64,000 nt of DNA. Origin: Enterovibrio baiacu. Lineage in GTDB: Bacteria > Pseudomonadota > Gammaproteobacteria > Enterobacterales > Vibrionaceae. Within the stretch, counting starts at the first letter, position 1, and the number at the start of each line of letters is the position of its first letter. The DNA is taken from assembly GCF_004120195.1 (NCBI RefSeq), contig NZ_SCHN01000005.1, positions 124,001 through 188,000 of the forward strand, written 5' to 3'. This document shows, one piece after another, positions 17,733-27,155 of this stretch. The notes under the pieces were generated by a model that saw nothing but the letters and a program-made list of their open reading frames with translations, was not told where the DNA came from and ran no database searches. The position numbers and the translations under genes were made by a program.

Positions 17733-18141
17733 TAAAACGCATGGGCGTGATGCGATACCCCAAGTGCAGATAGAAGCCATGCGCCTCTTCTCGGCTAATG
17801 TGGCTGGTAACTTCAACGCGCAGACATTCTCGCGCGTTGAAGTAGGTTTCCGCATAATCGAGTAACTGTCGACCCACAGAAAGCTCGCGGAAGTTCTCAT
17901 CGACCACCAGCGCTGAAATTCGCCCCCACGGCATCGCATCATGCACCACATCGACAATGTGAACAGTGATAAAACCCACTACTACGCCACACAATTCGGC
18001 CACCAAGACATCGCCGTTTTCACTGTCCAGCACACGGGCTAAACGTTCTTCCGTTTGAGAGAGCGACGCTGGGTAGCCCAGCGTCTCGCAGAGCGCGCAA
18101 ATGCGCTCTGCATCGTTACGGGTTGCTTGTCGAATATCCAT
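17692..18141 (-). CDS. GNAT family N-acetyltransferase
   Basis: This encodes a 149-residue single GNAT domain. The N-terminal I-R-Q-A-T-R-N-D-A-E start, G-F-I-T-V-H-I on strand 4, the acetyl-CoA loop region (R-E-L-S-V-G-R-Q-L-L-D-Y-A-E) and the final G-F-Y-L-H-L-G-Y are typical. The pyrophosphate loop reads R-E-L-S-V-G-R in place of the usual R-G-x-G-I-G. The substrate is unknown. It starts 16 bp after the pdsO stop on the same strand, so it is probably expressed from the pdsO promoter. It converges on and overlaps ogt by 41 bp. Confidence 0.85.
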   Translation of the reverse strand: MDIRQATRNDAERICALCETLGYPASLSQTEERLARVLDSENGDVLVAELCGVVVGFITVHIVDVVHDAMPWGRISALVVDENFRELSVGRQLLDYAETYFNARECLRVEVTSHISREEAHGFYLHLGYRITPMRFIKLLAQRTLVAIS

Positions 18142-18157
18142 CTCAAACTGCCCTGTT

Positions 18158-18883
18158 TTAGTTGTTGGCTGTTTTGGTTGATTGTGGAGAGGCTTTTAAA
18201 CTCACGCGGCGGTCAAAGAAATAGCCTTCGCGGTCGCCTTCAGTTTCAATCGCCAACTGCGCGCCGTATGCCGTTTGAATCAATTGCTCTGGTGCAACGC
18301 CTTGAGAGATAAGGTACTGATACACTGACTCGACACGCTTTTGTGAAAGCTGCAAGTTGTAGTCTTGATTCCCGCGTACATCCGCATGTCCTTCAAGATC
18401 CCAGAACATGTCAGGCTGTTGACGCATCAAAAAGGCGATTTCATCAAGTTGGTACTGGAAGTGCGGTTCAATGTCGGCAGAGTTAGTACGGAACTGAATG
18501 TCCATCGCCAGTTCTAGCTCGATGTTTTTTTCATTCAACGCGGCTTTTAGGTTGGCGATCTCAACTTGGTTTTGCGCATACAGTTCGCTCACTTCTTCTA
18601 GCTCGAGGTTACGCTGGCTCATGTTAGCAATCACGTCATCTTGCTCTTGGCTGTAGTCTTCGAAGCTCACAAGCTGACCAATCAAACCACCAACGACAGC
18701 CCCAGCGACTGCACCCACAGGGCCGCCAACCACCGCGCCAAATGCTGCACCGCCACCGAAACCAATCGCGCCGATGTTTTCATCACGCTCAGCCGATGTT
18801 GTGTTACCAGAAGCAAACGCCGTTGATGTTGCCATTGGAATAGTAAGTGCCAGTGCGATTAAAGTTTTGTTCATCGTTTTCAT
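18158..18883 (-). CDS. pdsO: Proteobacterial sortase-system OmpA family protein PdsO
   Basis: This encodes a 241-residue envelope protein. It has a signal peptide (cleavage near A-F-A-S-G), a glycine-zipper hydrophobic segment (G-F-G-G-G-A-A-F-G through G-L-I-G-Q-L, about 43-72), a heptad-rich coiled coil (about 75-125), and a C-terminal OmpA peptidoglycan-binding domain (D-L-E-G-H-A-D-V-R-G, then L-S-Q-K-R-V-E-S-V). This order and its position divergent from pdsR-pdsS fit PdsO, the OmpA-type partner of the dedicated proteobacterial sortase system. The function is undefined. GAGGAATTC precedes the ATG. The GNAT gene follows directly. Confidence 0.82.
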   Translation of the reverse strand: MKTMNKTLIALALTIPMATSTAFASGNTTSAERDENIGAIGFGGGAAFGAVVGGPVGAVAGAVVGGLIGQLVSFEDYSQEQDDVIANMSQRNLELEEVSELYAQNQVEIANLKAALNEKNIELELAMDIQFRTNSADIEPHFQYQLDEIAFLMRQQPDMFWDLEGHADVRGNQDYNLQLSQKRVESVYQYLISQGVAPEQLIQTAYGAQLAIETEGDREGYFFDRRVSLKASPQSTKTANN

Positions 18884-19135
18884 GGTGAATTCCTCATCCG
18901 TTTAGGTGTTAACGTTTTTTGTTCGGGTTCGGTATGAACCGGTTACTGCGTTAATGTGTGTTTCGATGAGGCTATTAAACCAAGGCAAAATGGCAGGCTT
19001 TGGGAACAAATCGGGCAATGTGCCGATCAAATGTGGCAAAAAAATGGCTTTTCACTTCTGACGCATTTCCCCCCTTTTTCCTTGAATAATTTCGGGTATA
19101 GTCAAACCAACTACTGATTGATTACCTGAGAAAAA

Positions 19136-19831
19136 ATGAAACGTATTGCTATCGTAGAAGATGAACCGGCTATTCGAGAAAACTATGCGGACGTGCTCCG
19201 TAAGCAAGGTTACGCGGTGTCTCCTTATGCCAACCGACAAGATGCAGAAGATGGCTTTAAGCAACGCCTGCCCGACTTAGCAATCATTGATATTGGCCTC
19301 GCCGATGAAATTGATGGTGGATTTCACCTTTGCCAATCTCTACGCGCAATGTCCGCCACCATTCCCATTATTTTCTTAACAGCACGCGACAGCGACATTG
19401 ATACGGTGGTTGGCCTTCGCATGGGCGCAGACGATTACTTAACCAAAGACATCAGCCTGCCACACTTAATGGCGCGAATTGCAGCCCTCTTCCGTCGTAG
19501 TGAATTGCTGAGCCAAGCAGCAACAGACACAGAGTCTCTTCTCGAGCGCGACAAGCTCACCCTTGATCTCAACCGTATGCAGGTAAAGTGGGACGATCAG
19601 ACCGTTGATCTGACGGTGACAGAGTTTTGGCTGGTGCATGCCTTGGCTAAACGACCAGGTCACGTAAGGAGCCGCCAAGATTTGATGCAAGAAGCACATG
19701 TGGTTGTCGACGACAGCACCATCACGTCGCACGTGAAACGCATTCGCAAAAAATTTATCGCGTTGGATAGCCACTTTGACCATATCGATACCGTGTATGG
19801 CATGGGTTATCGCTGGGATAGCAACAAATGA
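19136..19831 (+). CDS. pdsR: Response regulator PdsR (OmpR family)
   Basis: This encodes a 231-residue response regulator. The receiver domain (about 1-120) has the acidic pair E-D-E and the phosphoacceptor Asp in A-I-I-D-I-G. The conserved Thr (F-L-T-A-R-D) and Lys (Y-L-T-K-D) follow. The C-terminal winged helix (about 135-230) ends V-Y-G-M-G-Y-R-W. Its partner kinase overlaps by ATGA, and the pair matches the regulator/kinase found with the marine proteobacterial sortase. Autoregulation from the 252-bp divergent region shared with pdsO is likely. Confidence 0.88.
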   Translation: MKRIAIVEDEPAIRENYADVLRKQGYAVSPYANRQDAEDGFKQRLPDLAIIDIGLADEIDGGFHLCQSLRAMSATIPIIFLTARDSDIDTVVGLRMGADDYLTKDISLPHLMARIAALFRRSELLSQAATDTESLLERDKLTLDLNRMQVKWDDQTVDLTVTEFWLVHALAKRPGHVRSRQDLMQEAHVVVDDSTITSHVKRIRKKFIALDSHFDHIDTVYGMGYRWDSNK

Positions 19832-22026
19832 CATCGCTGATTGAGCGCGTGCTTCGCTGGGTATCAGGCATTCGCACCAAAGTGGTGTTGCTTTCAGGTT
19901 TACTGCTGTTGTTGCCGTTTGTTGGTTACAACTATGTGTGGGAACTTGAGAATGTGCTTCGCCAAGGCCAAGAACAAACCGTGATGGGTTCAGCCCGCGC
20001 TTTCTCTATGGCGCTTAATCAGCAGCCACGCTTATTTGAACGTCAGCGTTTTACGAAACCGCGTTTAGACGACGGTAAAGACTTGTATGCCTTTGACCTC
20101 AAAACGCATATCGATCTTGATGGTAGCCCTCTTGATTGGGAGCGCTATCGCGAGCATTTTAAGTCTTATACATCCGAGCATGTGATCTTCAGTAAGAACA
20201 CCTACAAACCCGACAACATTAAGTTCGATTTAGTCATGGGTAGCGACGGCGACGATGTATATGCCCTTCTTGATGTGACCGACACCGCGCCTGTCTTGAA
20301 GCGCAAAGGAATAAAACGCGTTGACCGAAATGACCACCTCATTGTGGCATTAACAACACCAGAAGGCGCACTAAAACGTTACGCTGTCACCGCAACACAA
20401 AGCGGGCGTGCGCACGTTGATTTAATTGAAGAATCTGTCGATTCAGAGGACGGCATTTTCCCGTCTAACGCGATAAAGGCATGGTGGCAGGAAACGTCAA
20501 CAGGCCATGTGATTGAGATAGCAATCCCCAACTGGCTCGTCGGCGAAAAATTAGGGTTCGCATTTTATAACGTTAACGACCCGTTCAATCGAGAAATCGA
20601 AACCATCATCGCCACTTCCAACCCCAAAAATGCGGAAACGCTGGGGACTCTGCTCACGCCCTCACCTGAATTGGAGCGCGTACTCAATACCATTAACGAT
20701 GACGGTTCTCGGGTGTGGGTTGTCGACCGCCATGCGCGCGTATTGGCCAAAAGTGGCGATCTGCAAACGGCTAATGGCGTGTGGGAAACCACCGTTGAAT
20801 ACCAAGAGCCACCGAGCGGCATCATGGGCTGGCTGCAAACCCATATCTTAAACCCGCTCTACTACCAATGGCTTGAGCGTCCACCCGAATCCATCGTCGA
20901 CACCATGCAAAATGCAGCGGTGTTTCGAGGTATTGAAGTGCAACAAGCGCTATTGGGGCGACCTTACGCGAATTGGCGATTAACGCCCGACCAAGGGGCC
21001 ATGATCTTATCCGCGGCTTACCCCATCAAGATCAACAATCAAGTGGTTGGCGCAGTGGTTGTTGAAGAGAACACCAAGGGCATCAAAACGCTGCGTAACA
21101 AAGCGCTGGAACAGTTGTTTAATGTGTTGCTGGCTGTCATTTGTATTGGCGTTGTCGTCTTACTGCTGTTCGGTTCGCACATTTCGCGCCGTGTGAGGAA
21201 GCTCAGGGATGATGCAGAGAGCGCCATTGACCCGCAAGGACGTGTTCGCCACCAGCTATCCCCTGCGCAAAGCAAGGACGAAATTGGCGACCTTTCACGT
21301 ACCTTGTCTAACATGGTTAACCGACAATCTGAGTACAACAGCTACCTAGAGAAAATGTCATCCAGCCTTTCTCACGAACTCAGAACGCCTGTGGCTGTGG
21401 TGCGTTCTTCGCTAGAAAACCTCTCGTTTGTCACCACGGATGACGACCAGCAGCGCTACATCGACCGTGCGCAAGAAGGTGTCTCTCGATTGGCGACCAT
21501 CCTATCCAGCATGACGGAAGCGACGCGTTTAGAGCAAAGCTTTAACCATGCAGATACCCAGGTATTTCCACTTGATGAAGTGATCAAAGGGTGCGTGCAA
21601 GGCTATGAATACGCATACCCAGAACAAGCCTTCAGCATGGATATTTCCGCGCAATCAAACGGCTATGTGATGCTTGGTGTGCCTGAGTATATCGCTCAGT
21701 TGCTTGATAAATTGGTGGCCAATGCCGTCGAGTTTCGCGCACCGGAAACCGCCATTACGGTTGAGCTCACCCGTGTTGATAGCCGAGCCTGTATCACAGT
21801 TTCGAATTTTGGGCCGACGCTGCCTAAAAATATGGGAAATCAATTACTCAATTCCATGGTCTCTGTGCGTGAGGAAAAACAAAAGTCAGATAAACCGCAT
21901 TTGGGCTTAGGCCTTTATATCGCGCGCTTAGTGTCGGAATTTCATGGTGGAGAGCTTTCTATCCAGAATTTACAGACACAAAACGGCGTAAGCGTAACGG
22001 TGTGGCTTCCTCTTTCACCCAAGTAG
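19828..22026 (+). CDS. pdsS: Sensor histidine kinase PdsS
   Basis: This encodes a 732-residue inner-membrane sensor kinase. Transmembrane segments lie near residues 18-36 and 430-452 and bracket a periplasmic domain of about 390 residues. That size is unusual for an OmpR-type partner and its middle resembles a carbohydrate-binding-like sandwich. A HAMP linker follows, then HisKA with the phosphorylatable His in S-S-L-S-H-E-L-R-T-P (near 514), and an ATPase domain ending H-L-G-L-G-L-Y-I-A-R-L-V. The length and order match the kinase of the proteobacterial dedicated sortase system. The start overlaps the pdsR stop (ATGA). No sortase gene is nearby. Confidence 0.88.
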   Translation: MTSLIERVLRWVSGIRTKVVLLSGLLLLLPFVGYNYVWELENVLRQGQEQTVMGSARAFSMALNQQPRLFERQRFTKPRLDDGKDLYAFDLKTHIDLDGSPLDWERYREHFKSYTSEHVIFSKNTYKPDNIKFDLVMGSDGDDVYALLDVTDTAPVLKRKGIKRVDRNDHLIVALTTPEGALKRYAVTATQSGRAHVDLIEESVDSEDGIFPSNAIKAWWQETSTGHVIEIAIPNWLVGEKLGFAFYNVNDPFNREIETIIATSNPKNAETLGTLLTPSPELERVLNTINDDGSRVWVVDRHARVLAKSGDLQTANGVWETTVEYQEPPSGIMGWLQTHILNPLYYQWLERPPESIVDTMQNAAVFRGIEVQQALLGRPYANWRLTPDQGAMILSAAYPIKINNQVVGAVVVEENTKGIKTLRNKALEQLFNVLLAVICIGVVVLLLFGSHISRRVRKLRDDAESAIDPQGRVRHQLSPAQSKDEIGDLSRTLSNMVNRQSEYNSYLEKMSSSLSHELRTPVAVVRSSLENLSFVTTDDDQQRYIDRAQEGVSRLATILSSMTEATRLEQSFNHADTQVFPLDEVIKGCVQGYEYAYPEQAFSMDISAQSNGYVMLGVPEYIAQLLDKLVANAVEFRAPETAITVELTRVDSRACITVSNFGPTLPKNMGNQLLNSMVSVREEKQKSDKPHLGLGLYIARLVSEFHGGELSIQNLQTQNGVSVTVWLPLSPK

Positions 22027-22082
22027 CGCGGCGATCACCCAGTAGAAAAAACCGTCGCCCATGAAAACGGCAAGGAGAAACG

Positions 22083-22697
22083 ATGAAGATCTATGAAAAA
22101 GGCCCCGCGCCCAGTGCACGACGCGTCAGTCTGTTTCTTGCAGAGAAGAACATTGAAATTCCACGCGTGAATGTCGACATCGGCGGTGGTGAAAACCTCT
22201 CCGACGAATTTGCTGCGCTAAGCCTCAATAAAAAGATCCCGGTATTAGTCTTGGACGATGGCACCAGCTTGTGTGAGTCCATGGCCATTTGCCGATACAT
22301 TGACGCCGCATTCCCTACCGACAATCACCTATTTGGTGACACGCCGCTAGCGATGGGACACGTCGAAATGTGGAACCGTATTGTAGAGCTGGATGGTTTG
22401 TTTCCTGCGTTCCAAGCATTTCGAAACATCACAGGCATTTATAATGACAGAGAGCGTTGCGTCCCTTCTTGGGGTGAAGAGTCAAAGCAACGTGTGATTG
22501 AGTTCCTGCCGCGTTTAGAAGCACGATTGGAGCACTCCGCATATATCGCGGGTGACACATTTACGGTTGCGGATATCACCACGTTTGTCATGTGCGGTTT
22601 TATAAAAAACCTCGATATACACATTGATGATAACTTGCCAGCGCTTCAGAAGTGGCAACAACGTGTGGCTGAACGCCCTGCCTTTGCGAATGCCTAA
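22083..22697 (+). CDS. Glutathione S-transferase family protein
   Basis: This encodes a 204-residue protein with an N-terminal thioredoxin-like domain (about 1-78) and an all-helical C-terminal domain (about 88-200). The glutathione-site motif I-P-V-L-V-L-D-D-G-T-S-L-C-E-S-M-A-I (cis-Pro then Glu-Ser) is clear. P-A-P-S-A-R-R-V occupies the active-site turn, so a catalytic Ser is plausible. The substrate is unknown. AAGGAGAAAC is a strong ribosome site. It is 56 bp after pdsS and could be read through from it. Confidence 0.88.
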   Translation: MKIYEKGPAPSARRVSLFLAEKNIEIPRVNVDIGGGENLSDEFAALSLNKKIPVLVLDDGTSLCESMAICRYIDAAFPTDNHLFGDTPLAMGHVEMWNRIVELDGLFPAFQAFRNITGIYNDRERCVPSWGEESKQRVIEFLPRLEARLEHSAYIAGDTFTVADITTFVMCGFIKNLDIHIDDNLPALQKWQQRVAERPAFANA

Positions 22698-22736
22698 TCT
22701 GCGTGCGCCTACGCCCTGATGGGGCTAAAAATGCGA

Positions 22737-22762
22737 AAAGCCATCGAAAGATGGCTTTTTTT
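22737..22762 (+). terminator. Intrinsic terminator, bidirectional
   Basis: AAAAGCCATC, loop GAAA, GATGGCTTTTTTT sits between the convergent transferase and Cro-like regulator genes; the regulator's stop codon touches its T run. Confidence 0.88.
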
Positions 22763-23111
22763 ATGGCAGCGTTTCAAACTCGATGAAGACTTGGTTGCCT
22801 TGGTATTCCACTTTAGAAATCGTGCCGTCGACGGTGATTGATGTGCGCACCGTGACAGGACCATAAGAGGTAGAAACGCCTCGAAGGGCTTTTAAGCTTG
22901 GAAGCGATTGATCAGGCTCGATGCCGATTTCTTTACAAAAACGGTAAACAAAGCCTTGTTCCAGAGGCACGTCGCCTCTCAGTACACGCGAAAAATCCAA
23001 TTGATTGATGCCTAAGCGCTTCGCCATCTCAATTTGAGTGATTCTCAACTTGGCTTTGTAAGACATCCAAGCATCGTAGAGAGTTTGTCTGTCTTGGTAA
23101 GTGAATTCCAT
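22761..23111 (-). CDS. Small helix-turn-helix (Cro/XRE-type) protein
   Basis: This encodes 116 residues. An XRE-type helix-turn-helix covers about residues 15-68 (R-I-T-Q-I-E-M-A-K-R-L-G-I-N-Q-L-D-F-S-R-V-L-R, split here only for description). A C-terminal beta-rich part (about 78-115: P-V-T-V-R-T-S-I-T-V) may bind a ligand or mediate dimerisation. The target is unknown. No toxin or phage gene is adjacent, so it looks like a stand-alone chromosomal regulator and not an antitoxin. Confidence 0.78.
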   Translation of the reverse strand: MEFTYQDRQTLYDAWMSYKAKLRITQIEMAKRLGINQLDFSRVLRGDVPLEQGFVYRFCKEIGIEPDQSLPSLKALRGVSTSYGPVTVRTSITVDGTISKVEYQGNQVFIEFETLP

Positions 23112-23274
23112 ATATCCGCCTTGTTACTGCCTAACGCGATGAAGCGTCAATAGTAATCAGGATCCATCAAAACTGTGTCAGATTATCGTAAGGGGACGGT
23201 AAGCGCTTGTCGTTAATGCGAGTCTCAGCTATGTTATGCACGTTTTTGCGGTTTAATTTCTACAGAGAGTCAGC

Positions 23275-23481
23275 ATGGGTCAAAACTTAGCGCTATTGCC
23301 AGCAGATGAAAAACAGATGATCGAGCTTGATAAGCAAGCCTCATACGCCGTATGGCAGGTGAAAAATGGGGTGGCGGAACGCGGCATTCTTGCACAGCAA
23401 GCACAGGCACAAACCGAAGATGCCATGCGCGAGCATTTTGAACACTGTGTAGAAAAATATTCGAAAATGATGGGGCTATAA
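23275..23481 (+). CDS. Small conserved protein, possibly DUF3283 family
   Basis: This encodes a 68-residue soluble helical protein starting M-G-Q-N-L-A-L-L-P-A-D-E-K and ending V-E-K-Y-S-K-M-M-G-L. Its opening L-L-P-A-x-E-K and D-K-Q-A-S resemble a small family of unknown function seen in vibrios (DUF3283), a match from memory only. CAGAGAG upstream of the ATG is a reasonable ribosome site. The gene stands alone. Confidence 0.62.
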   Translation: MGQNLALLPADEKQMIELDKQASYAVWQVKNGVAERGILAQQAQAQTEDAMREHFEHCVEKYSKMMGL

Positions 23482-23577
23482 ACACCCCCTCTTCAATTTA
23501 TCACTGAATTATCTGACAGTTATGGTGGCTCACGTGCCACCACACTTTAAGTAACAAGAAGTGACAACGTCACTATA

Positions 23578-24246
23578 TTAACGTTTTGTCAGCAGTGCTA
23601 CGTACTTATTGCTGTCATCACAGTACACAATTCGACAGTTAAAGTTCTTACTTTCCGCAACACGCCTTAACGTTGACATGCCAATGTCAAACCACGGCAT
23701 TTCCTCACTCACTCTTCCATCAAACTCAAACGTCAAATGGCGAGTACGATATCCTTCATAACGAAGATTTTCAGAGCTGAGGATCAACCGCCCACCCGGA
23801 TACAAATTGCGATGCGCAAGATCCAGAAAGTGGAAGAAGTTGCGAATGTTACCAAGCTGCCCGACAACGCCACGTAAAGCGAGCCAAGTGAAGGTGCGGT
23901 CGAACATGGGGTGTTGATCAAAAAGATGACCGCAGATGACAGACGGAACGCCTCGCTGATGCATGATCGCACACGCAATGGGTGAACTGTCTATTGATGT
24001 GACTTTGATACCTTTCGCCACAAGGTACAGCGAGTGCTCCCCGCTGCTAGCGCCGATATTCAGAACACTTCGTCGACAGTACGACAACGCAATGCGGTCT
24101 GTCGCCACATCTTCTGGTCGTCGAAAGAAATCAGATGTTGGGATCACTGATGTTCCATTGTTTTCCCTAACAATGAGTTTCCCTGATTTATTGCCGTTGT
24201 AATAGCTGGCTAGCGCAGTACCGAAAACTTCCACAACACTCTGCAT
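23578..24246 (-). CDS. Class I SAM-dependent methyltransferase
   Basis: This encodes a 222-residue methyltransferase. Motif I is V-L-N-I-G-A-S-S-G-E-H-S-L-Y-L (near residues 62-76). An acidic post-I strand follows (V-T-S-I-D-S-S), and a motif IV-like region lies around F-T-W-L-A-L-R-G-V-V. The later H-R-N-L-Y-P-G-G-R-L-I-L is also typical. The substrate cannot be deduced; neighbours give no pathway. The composition and codon use do not stand out. Confidence 0.82.
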   Translation of the reverse strand: MQSVVEVFGTALASYYNGNKSGKLIVRENNGTSVIPTSDFFRRPEDVATDRIALSYCRRSVLNIGASSGEHSLYLVAKGIKVTSIDSSPIACAIMHQRGVPSVICGHLFDQHPMFDRTFTWLALRGVVGQLGNIRNFFHFLDLAHRNLYPGGRLILSSENLRYEGYRTRHLTFEFDGRVSEEMPWFDIGMSTLRRVAESKNFNCRIVYCDDSNKYVALLTKR

Positions 24247-24368
24247 GGTAAATCCCTCTGTTATACAACTAAGAGAATACTCTGATGCAATACAAAGAAC
24301 TGTCTCAATAAAAATACAACTGCACTATATCAGTAGAAAGTTCTAATACTCGCTGAGAGCAATAAGAG

Positions 24369-26024
24369 TTACTGCGTTTTTAGTTGTGATTTTCGAGCAC
24401 GTTTTCGTGCCCTTTTATTGTGATACATGGTTTTATCAGCGTCGTTAAGCCATTGTTCTGCTGAGACAACATCTTCACTTAGGTCGTAAGCACCCAGGCT
24501 CAATGACACTTTCATGTCATCCGGTAAGCTCACGTCGTGTATCTCACTGCATAATCGCTCAAGAATTTGCGCCACATCTTTCTGAGAGGTATGACGAAGC
24601 AAAACGATAAATTCGTCGCCGCCAATACGCCCTGCCACATCCGTGTCGCGAATATGACTGGTTAAGTGATTTGCGATGGCACAGAGCACTTTGTCACCGA
24701 CATCGTGCCCCAGTGTGTCATTGATGCCTTTGAAACCATCCGCATCAATGTACACAAGTACGGAAGGATCATCGGTTTGTTTAAAGTGCTGAAAACTCTC
24801 TTGAATGTCTGTCATGATGGCATGGCGAGACTTCAAGCCTGTCAGGGAATCATAATCCACTAACTCTTTTAACTTCTTCGCCATAACGACCATGTTGTCG
24901 CGTTGGCTAATTTCTGACGTGATGTCGGTTGAGGTCCCAACGCGATAAATCAACTCGCCGTTGCTATCAAAAACGCAATGCCCGCTGTCGCGCAAGTGCT
25001 TGATACGCCCATCATCAAACAACAAACGGTAATTAATACTCCAAGAATCACCGGATGTGTTGAAGCGAATAGACTCTGCAATTTCCCTGTCAGCAGGGTG
25101 TACTTTGTCGAGAAACGAACGCGCATCATTGTAAAGTTTGTCGACAGGCTCTTCCCACACGCTGCGATAGCATTTGTTCACATAAAGCACGCGTTGGGGA
25201 TCAGCGCCCGACATCCACACCACGGAACTGATGTTTTCGGCAATCGCACGGAAACGGCGTTCGGACGTGGCAATCACATTTTGCAGTTGCTTCTCTTCAT
25301 GGATATCTATTACCGCAATGACGTAACGCACATTGTCATTGTTTGGCGCAAATTCTGAATCAGTGGTGAGCGAGACAAAAACACGCACCCATATTTGGTT
25401 ACCGTCTTTGTGTATATAGCGCTTATCAACGCTGTACTGCTTCTCAGCACGGTTTTTTAGGTTGTAGCGAAGCGGCGTTTCACTGTTGGCGTCCGACGCG
25501 AAGGTCACATCAAACTCCATGCGTTCCATCAGCGAGGCTTCGTCGTATCCCAATAACTCACAGAAGGCCTGGTTCGCGCCAACAAATTTCCCGTCTTCAT
25601 CCAGCATTGCCATGCTCACAGGCAGTTGCTCAAGAAACACTCTTCCCTGTTCTAACGCTCGGCTTTGTCTTTCGGCAGCATGCTCAGCGAGCGGCGTGAG
25701 CACAACAACGAAACTCGGGGATGGAAAGGTAGTAGCAACGTTTGCTTTGAATCGATACCGCATCTTCGTTTGATGCAAGGTAATGTCAAAAGAGAAAGGT
25801 TCGTTCGGAATCGAACTAGGAAGCTCAGCAAAATACGCGTCCAGCGCAGACCAAACATCCTCTGCCACGTAGTCGTTAAACACGGGTCGTGATGGATGAA
25901 TATTAAAAAGCAGGTCGCACTCGGCATTTCGATGAACAATTTCACCGAAATCGTTAAGAAGAAGCATCGGAACCGGTGCCATATCGAAATATGGCTGGTA
26001 CGGCTGATTAGTTATCTGAAACAT
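24369..26024 (-). CDS. Diguanylate cyclase with three PAS domains
   Basis: This encodes about 551 residues and is predicted to make c-di-GMP. Three PAS-like modules come first (about 10-105, 110-235 and 245-365). A GGDEF domain follows (about 375-535) with D-S-L-T-G-L-K-S-R, D-A-D-G-F-K-G-I-N-D and an exact G-G-D-E-F. The inhibitory site R-D-T-D lies five residues before GGDEF, so feedback inhibition is expected. No transmembrane segment is evident. The start is uncertain: ATG at 26024 fits the first PAS domain, while the frame extends to a TTG at 26078. Confidence 0.9.
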   Translation of the reverse strand: MFQITNQPYQPYFDMAPVPMLLLNDFGEIVHRNAECDLLFNIHPSRPVFNDYVAEDVWSALDAYFAELPSSIPNEPFSFDITLHQTKMRYRFKANVATTFPSPSFVVVLTPLAEHAAERQSRALEQGRVFLEQLPVSMAMLDEDGKFVGANQAFCELLGYDEASLMERMEFDVTFASDANSETPLRYNLKNRAEKQYSVDKRYIHKDGNQIWVRVFVSLTTDSEFAPNNDNVRYVIAVIDIHEEKQLQNVIATSERRFRAIAENISSVVWMSGADPQRVLYVNKCYRSVWEEPVDKLYNDARSFLDKVHPADREIAESIRFNTSGDSWSINYRLLFDDGRIKHLRDSGHCVFDSNGELIYRVGTSTDITSEISQRDNMVVMAKKLKELVDYDSLTGLKSRHAIMTDIQESFQHFKQTDDPSVLVYIDADGFKGINDTLGHDVGDKVLCAIANHLTSHIRDTDVAGRIGGDEFIVLLRHTSQKDVAQILERLCSEIHDVSLPDDMKVSLSLGAYDLSEDVVSAEQWLNDADKTMYHNKRARKRARKSQLKTQ

Positions 26025-26172
26025 CCTCGTCCATCGCGTCCTAAAGTTTTGAGCCAAAAGAAACCGAGCCATTGTCAAGAAACGACCGAATTCTCAAGCT
26101 ATTCACTCAACCACCATACTAGCGGCGAAACGTGAAGACATTTGTCTCTGTTTTGCGTCGAACGCATACTTT

Positions 26173-26835
26173 TCAAAGAGGCTTAGGATAAGGAAGATGC
26201 CCTACCTTCACCCACAGCACGGTATCTTCCTCGGCATAGGGGTTATATTCAAACATATGTGGGTTTCTAATCCAGGTGCCCGGCGGATAGTGACCAAACT
26301 CATCGCGATACTCCCCACTCAACACTAATACCTCTTCACCACAAAAGTGTGAGATAGAAAAAAAGTGCTGACCTGCAGGCCAACGAATCAATGCGACCTG
26401 CTCACCATTGAATTCATGGAGCGGCAACATTTTCAATTTACCCTGCCCGTCTACCCATTCAGCCTCACGTGTATTGATTTGAATTTGATGCGTATCGTTC
26501 GGAGAAAATTGATGAAGTTTCACCAGTAAGGTGCACCCTAACCGGCTATACGGCGCATGAGATGTGCCGGGCGGATTTCGGAGATACGTGCCTGCAGGAT
26601 AATCACCGAATTCGTCAGAGAACACCCCATCAAGCACAAAGATTTCTTCACCCATGGGATGTTGATGAAGTGAGAATGCACTATTGGGTACATATTTGAC
26701 AATGCTGGTGGCGTGCCCTCGCTCGGCATCTTCTCGAGCAAGCGGTTTTCTGTACACACCTTCGGCGGGTGATGGTTGCCAATCGAGCGATTGGGTATCG
26801 ATAATTACGCGTTTATCAAACTGCATGTTCAGCAT
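26173..26835 (-). CDS. Double-cupin, ChrR-like protein
   Basis: This encodes a 220-residue protein with two tandem cupin modules. The first (about 50-110) has H-Q-H-P-M-G-E-E-I-F-V-L-D-G and D-Y-P-A-G-T-Y-L-R-N-P-P-G-T-S-H, a complete metal site. The second (about 160-210) has C-G-E-E-V-L-V-L-S-G and Y-P-P-G-T-W-I-R-N-P but lacks the first two His, so it probably does not bind metal the same way. It resembles the ChrR cupin family without its zinc anti-sigma N-terminus, and no sigma factor gene is beside it. The start at 26835 follows GAGG by eight bases. Confidence 0.82.
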   Translation of the reverse strand: MLNMQFDKRVIIDTQSLDWQPSPAEGVYRKPLAREDAERGHATSIVKYVPNSAFSLHQHPMGEEIFVLDGVFSDEFGDYPAGTYLRNPPGTSHAPYSRLGCTLLVKLHQFSPNDTHQIQINTREAEWVDGQGKLKMLPLHEFNGEQVALIRWPAGQHFFSISHFCGEEVLVLSGEYRDEFGHYPPGTWIRNPHMFEYNPYAEEDTVLWVKVGHLPYPKPL

Positions 26836-27107
26836 AAGACAGTCCTCAAACTGAAGGAAACATGAACGTTTATTTGACACATTCCCACTCGCGAACAGCG
26901 GATAGATGAAATATAGCAAGGAAGCTCAGGGGATCACGTAACAAAAGTGGGAGAAATGTATGGCCTCTGGATCAAGGTGAAAGAAGGATATGACTGCTCA
27001 CAGGCGTAACTGATAGGTGAAAGGCCGTTTGATAGCGGCGATGAAAAGTGACAGCAGATAAGGAATTGAATGATAGGAAGAGAAGTGATCAAACAATAGA
27101 CACATAC
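26836..27107. other. Non-coding stretch between deaD terminator and cupin gene
   Basis: Apart from the presumed cupin promoter region (minus strand) nothing recognisable is seen. Short open frames have no ribosome site. Confidence 0.4.
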
Positions 27108-27138
27108 AAAAAGAGCCAGCATAAGCTGGCTCTTTTTT
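27108..27138 (-). terminator. Intrinsic terminator after deaD
   Basis: AAAAAGAGCCAGC, loop ATAA, GCTGGCTCTTTTTT, located 18 bp beyond the deaD stop on the minus strand; flanking A and T runs allow use in either direction. Confidence 0.9.
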
Positions 27139-27155
27139 ATAACGAGAGTGCGTTA

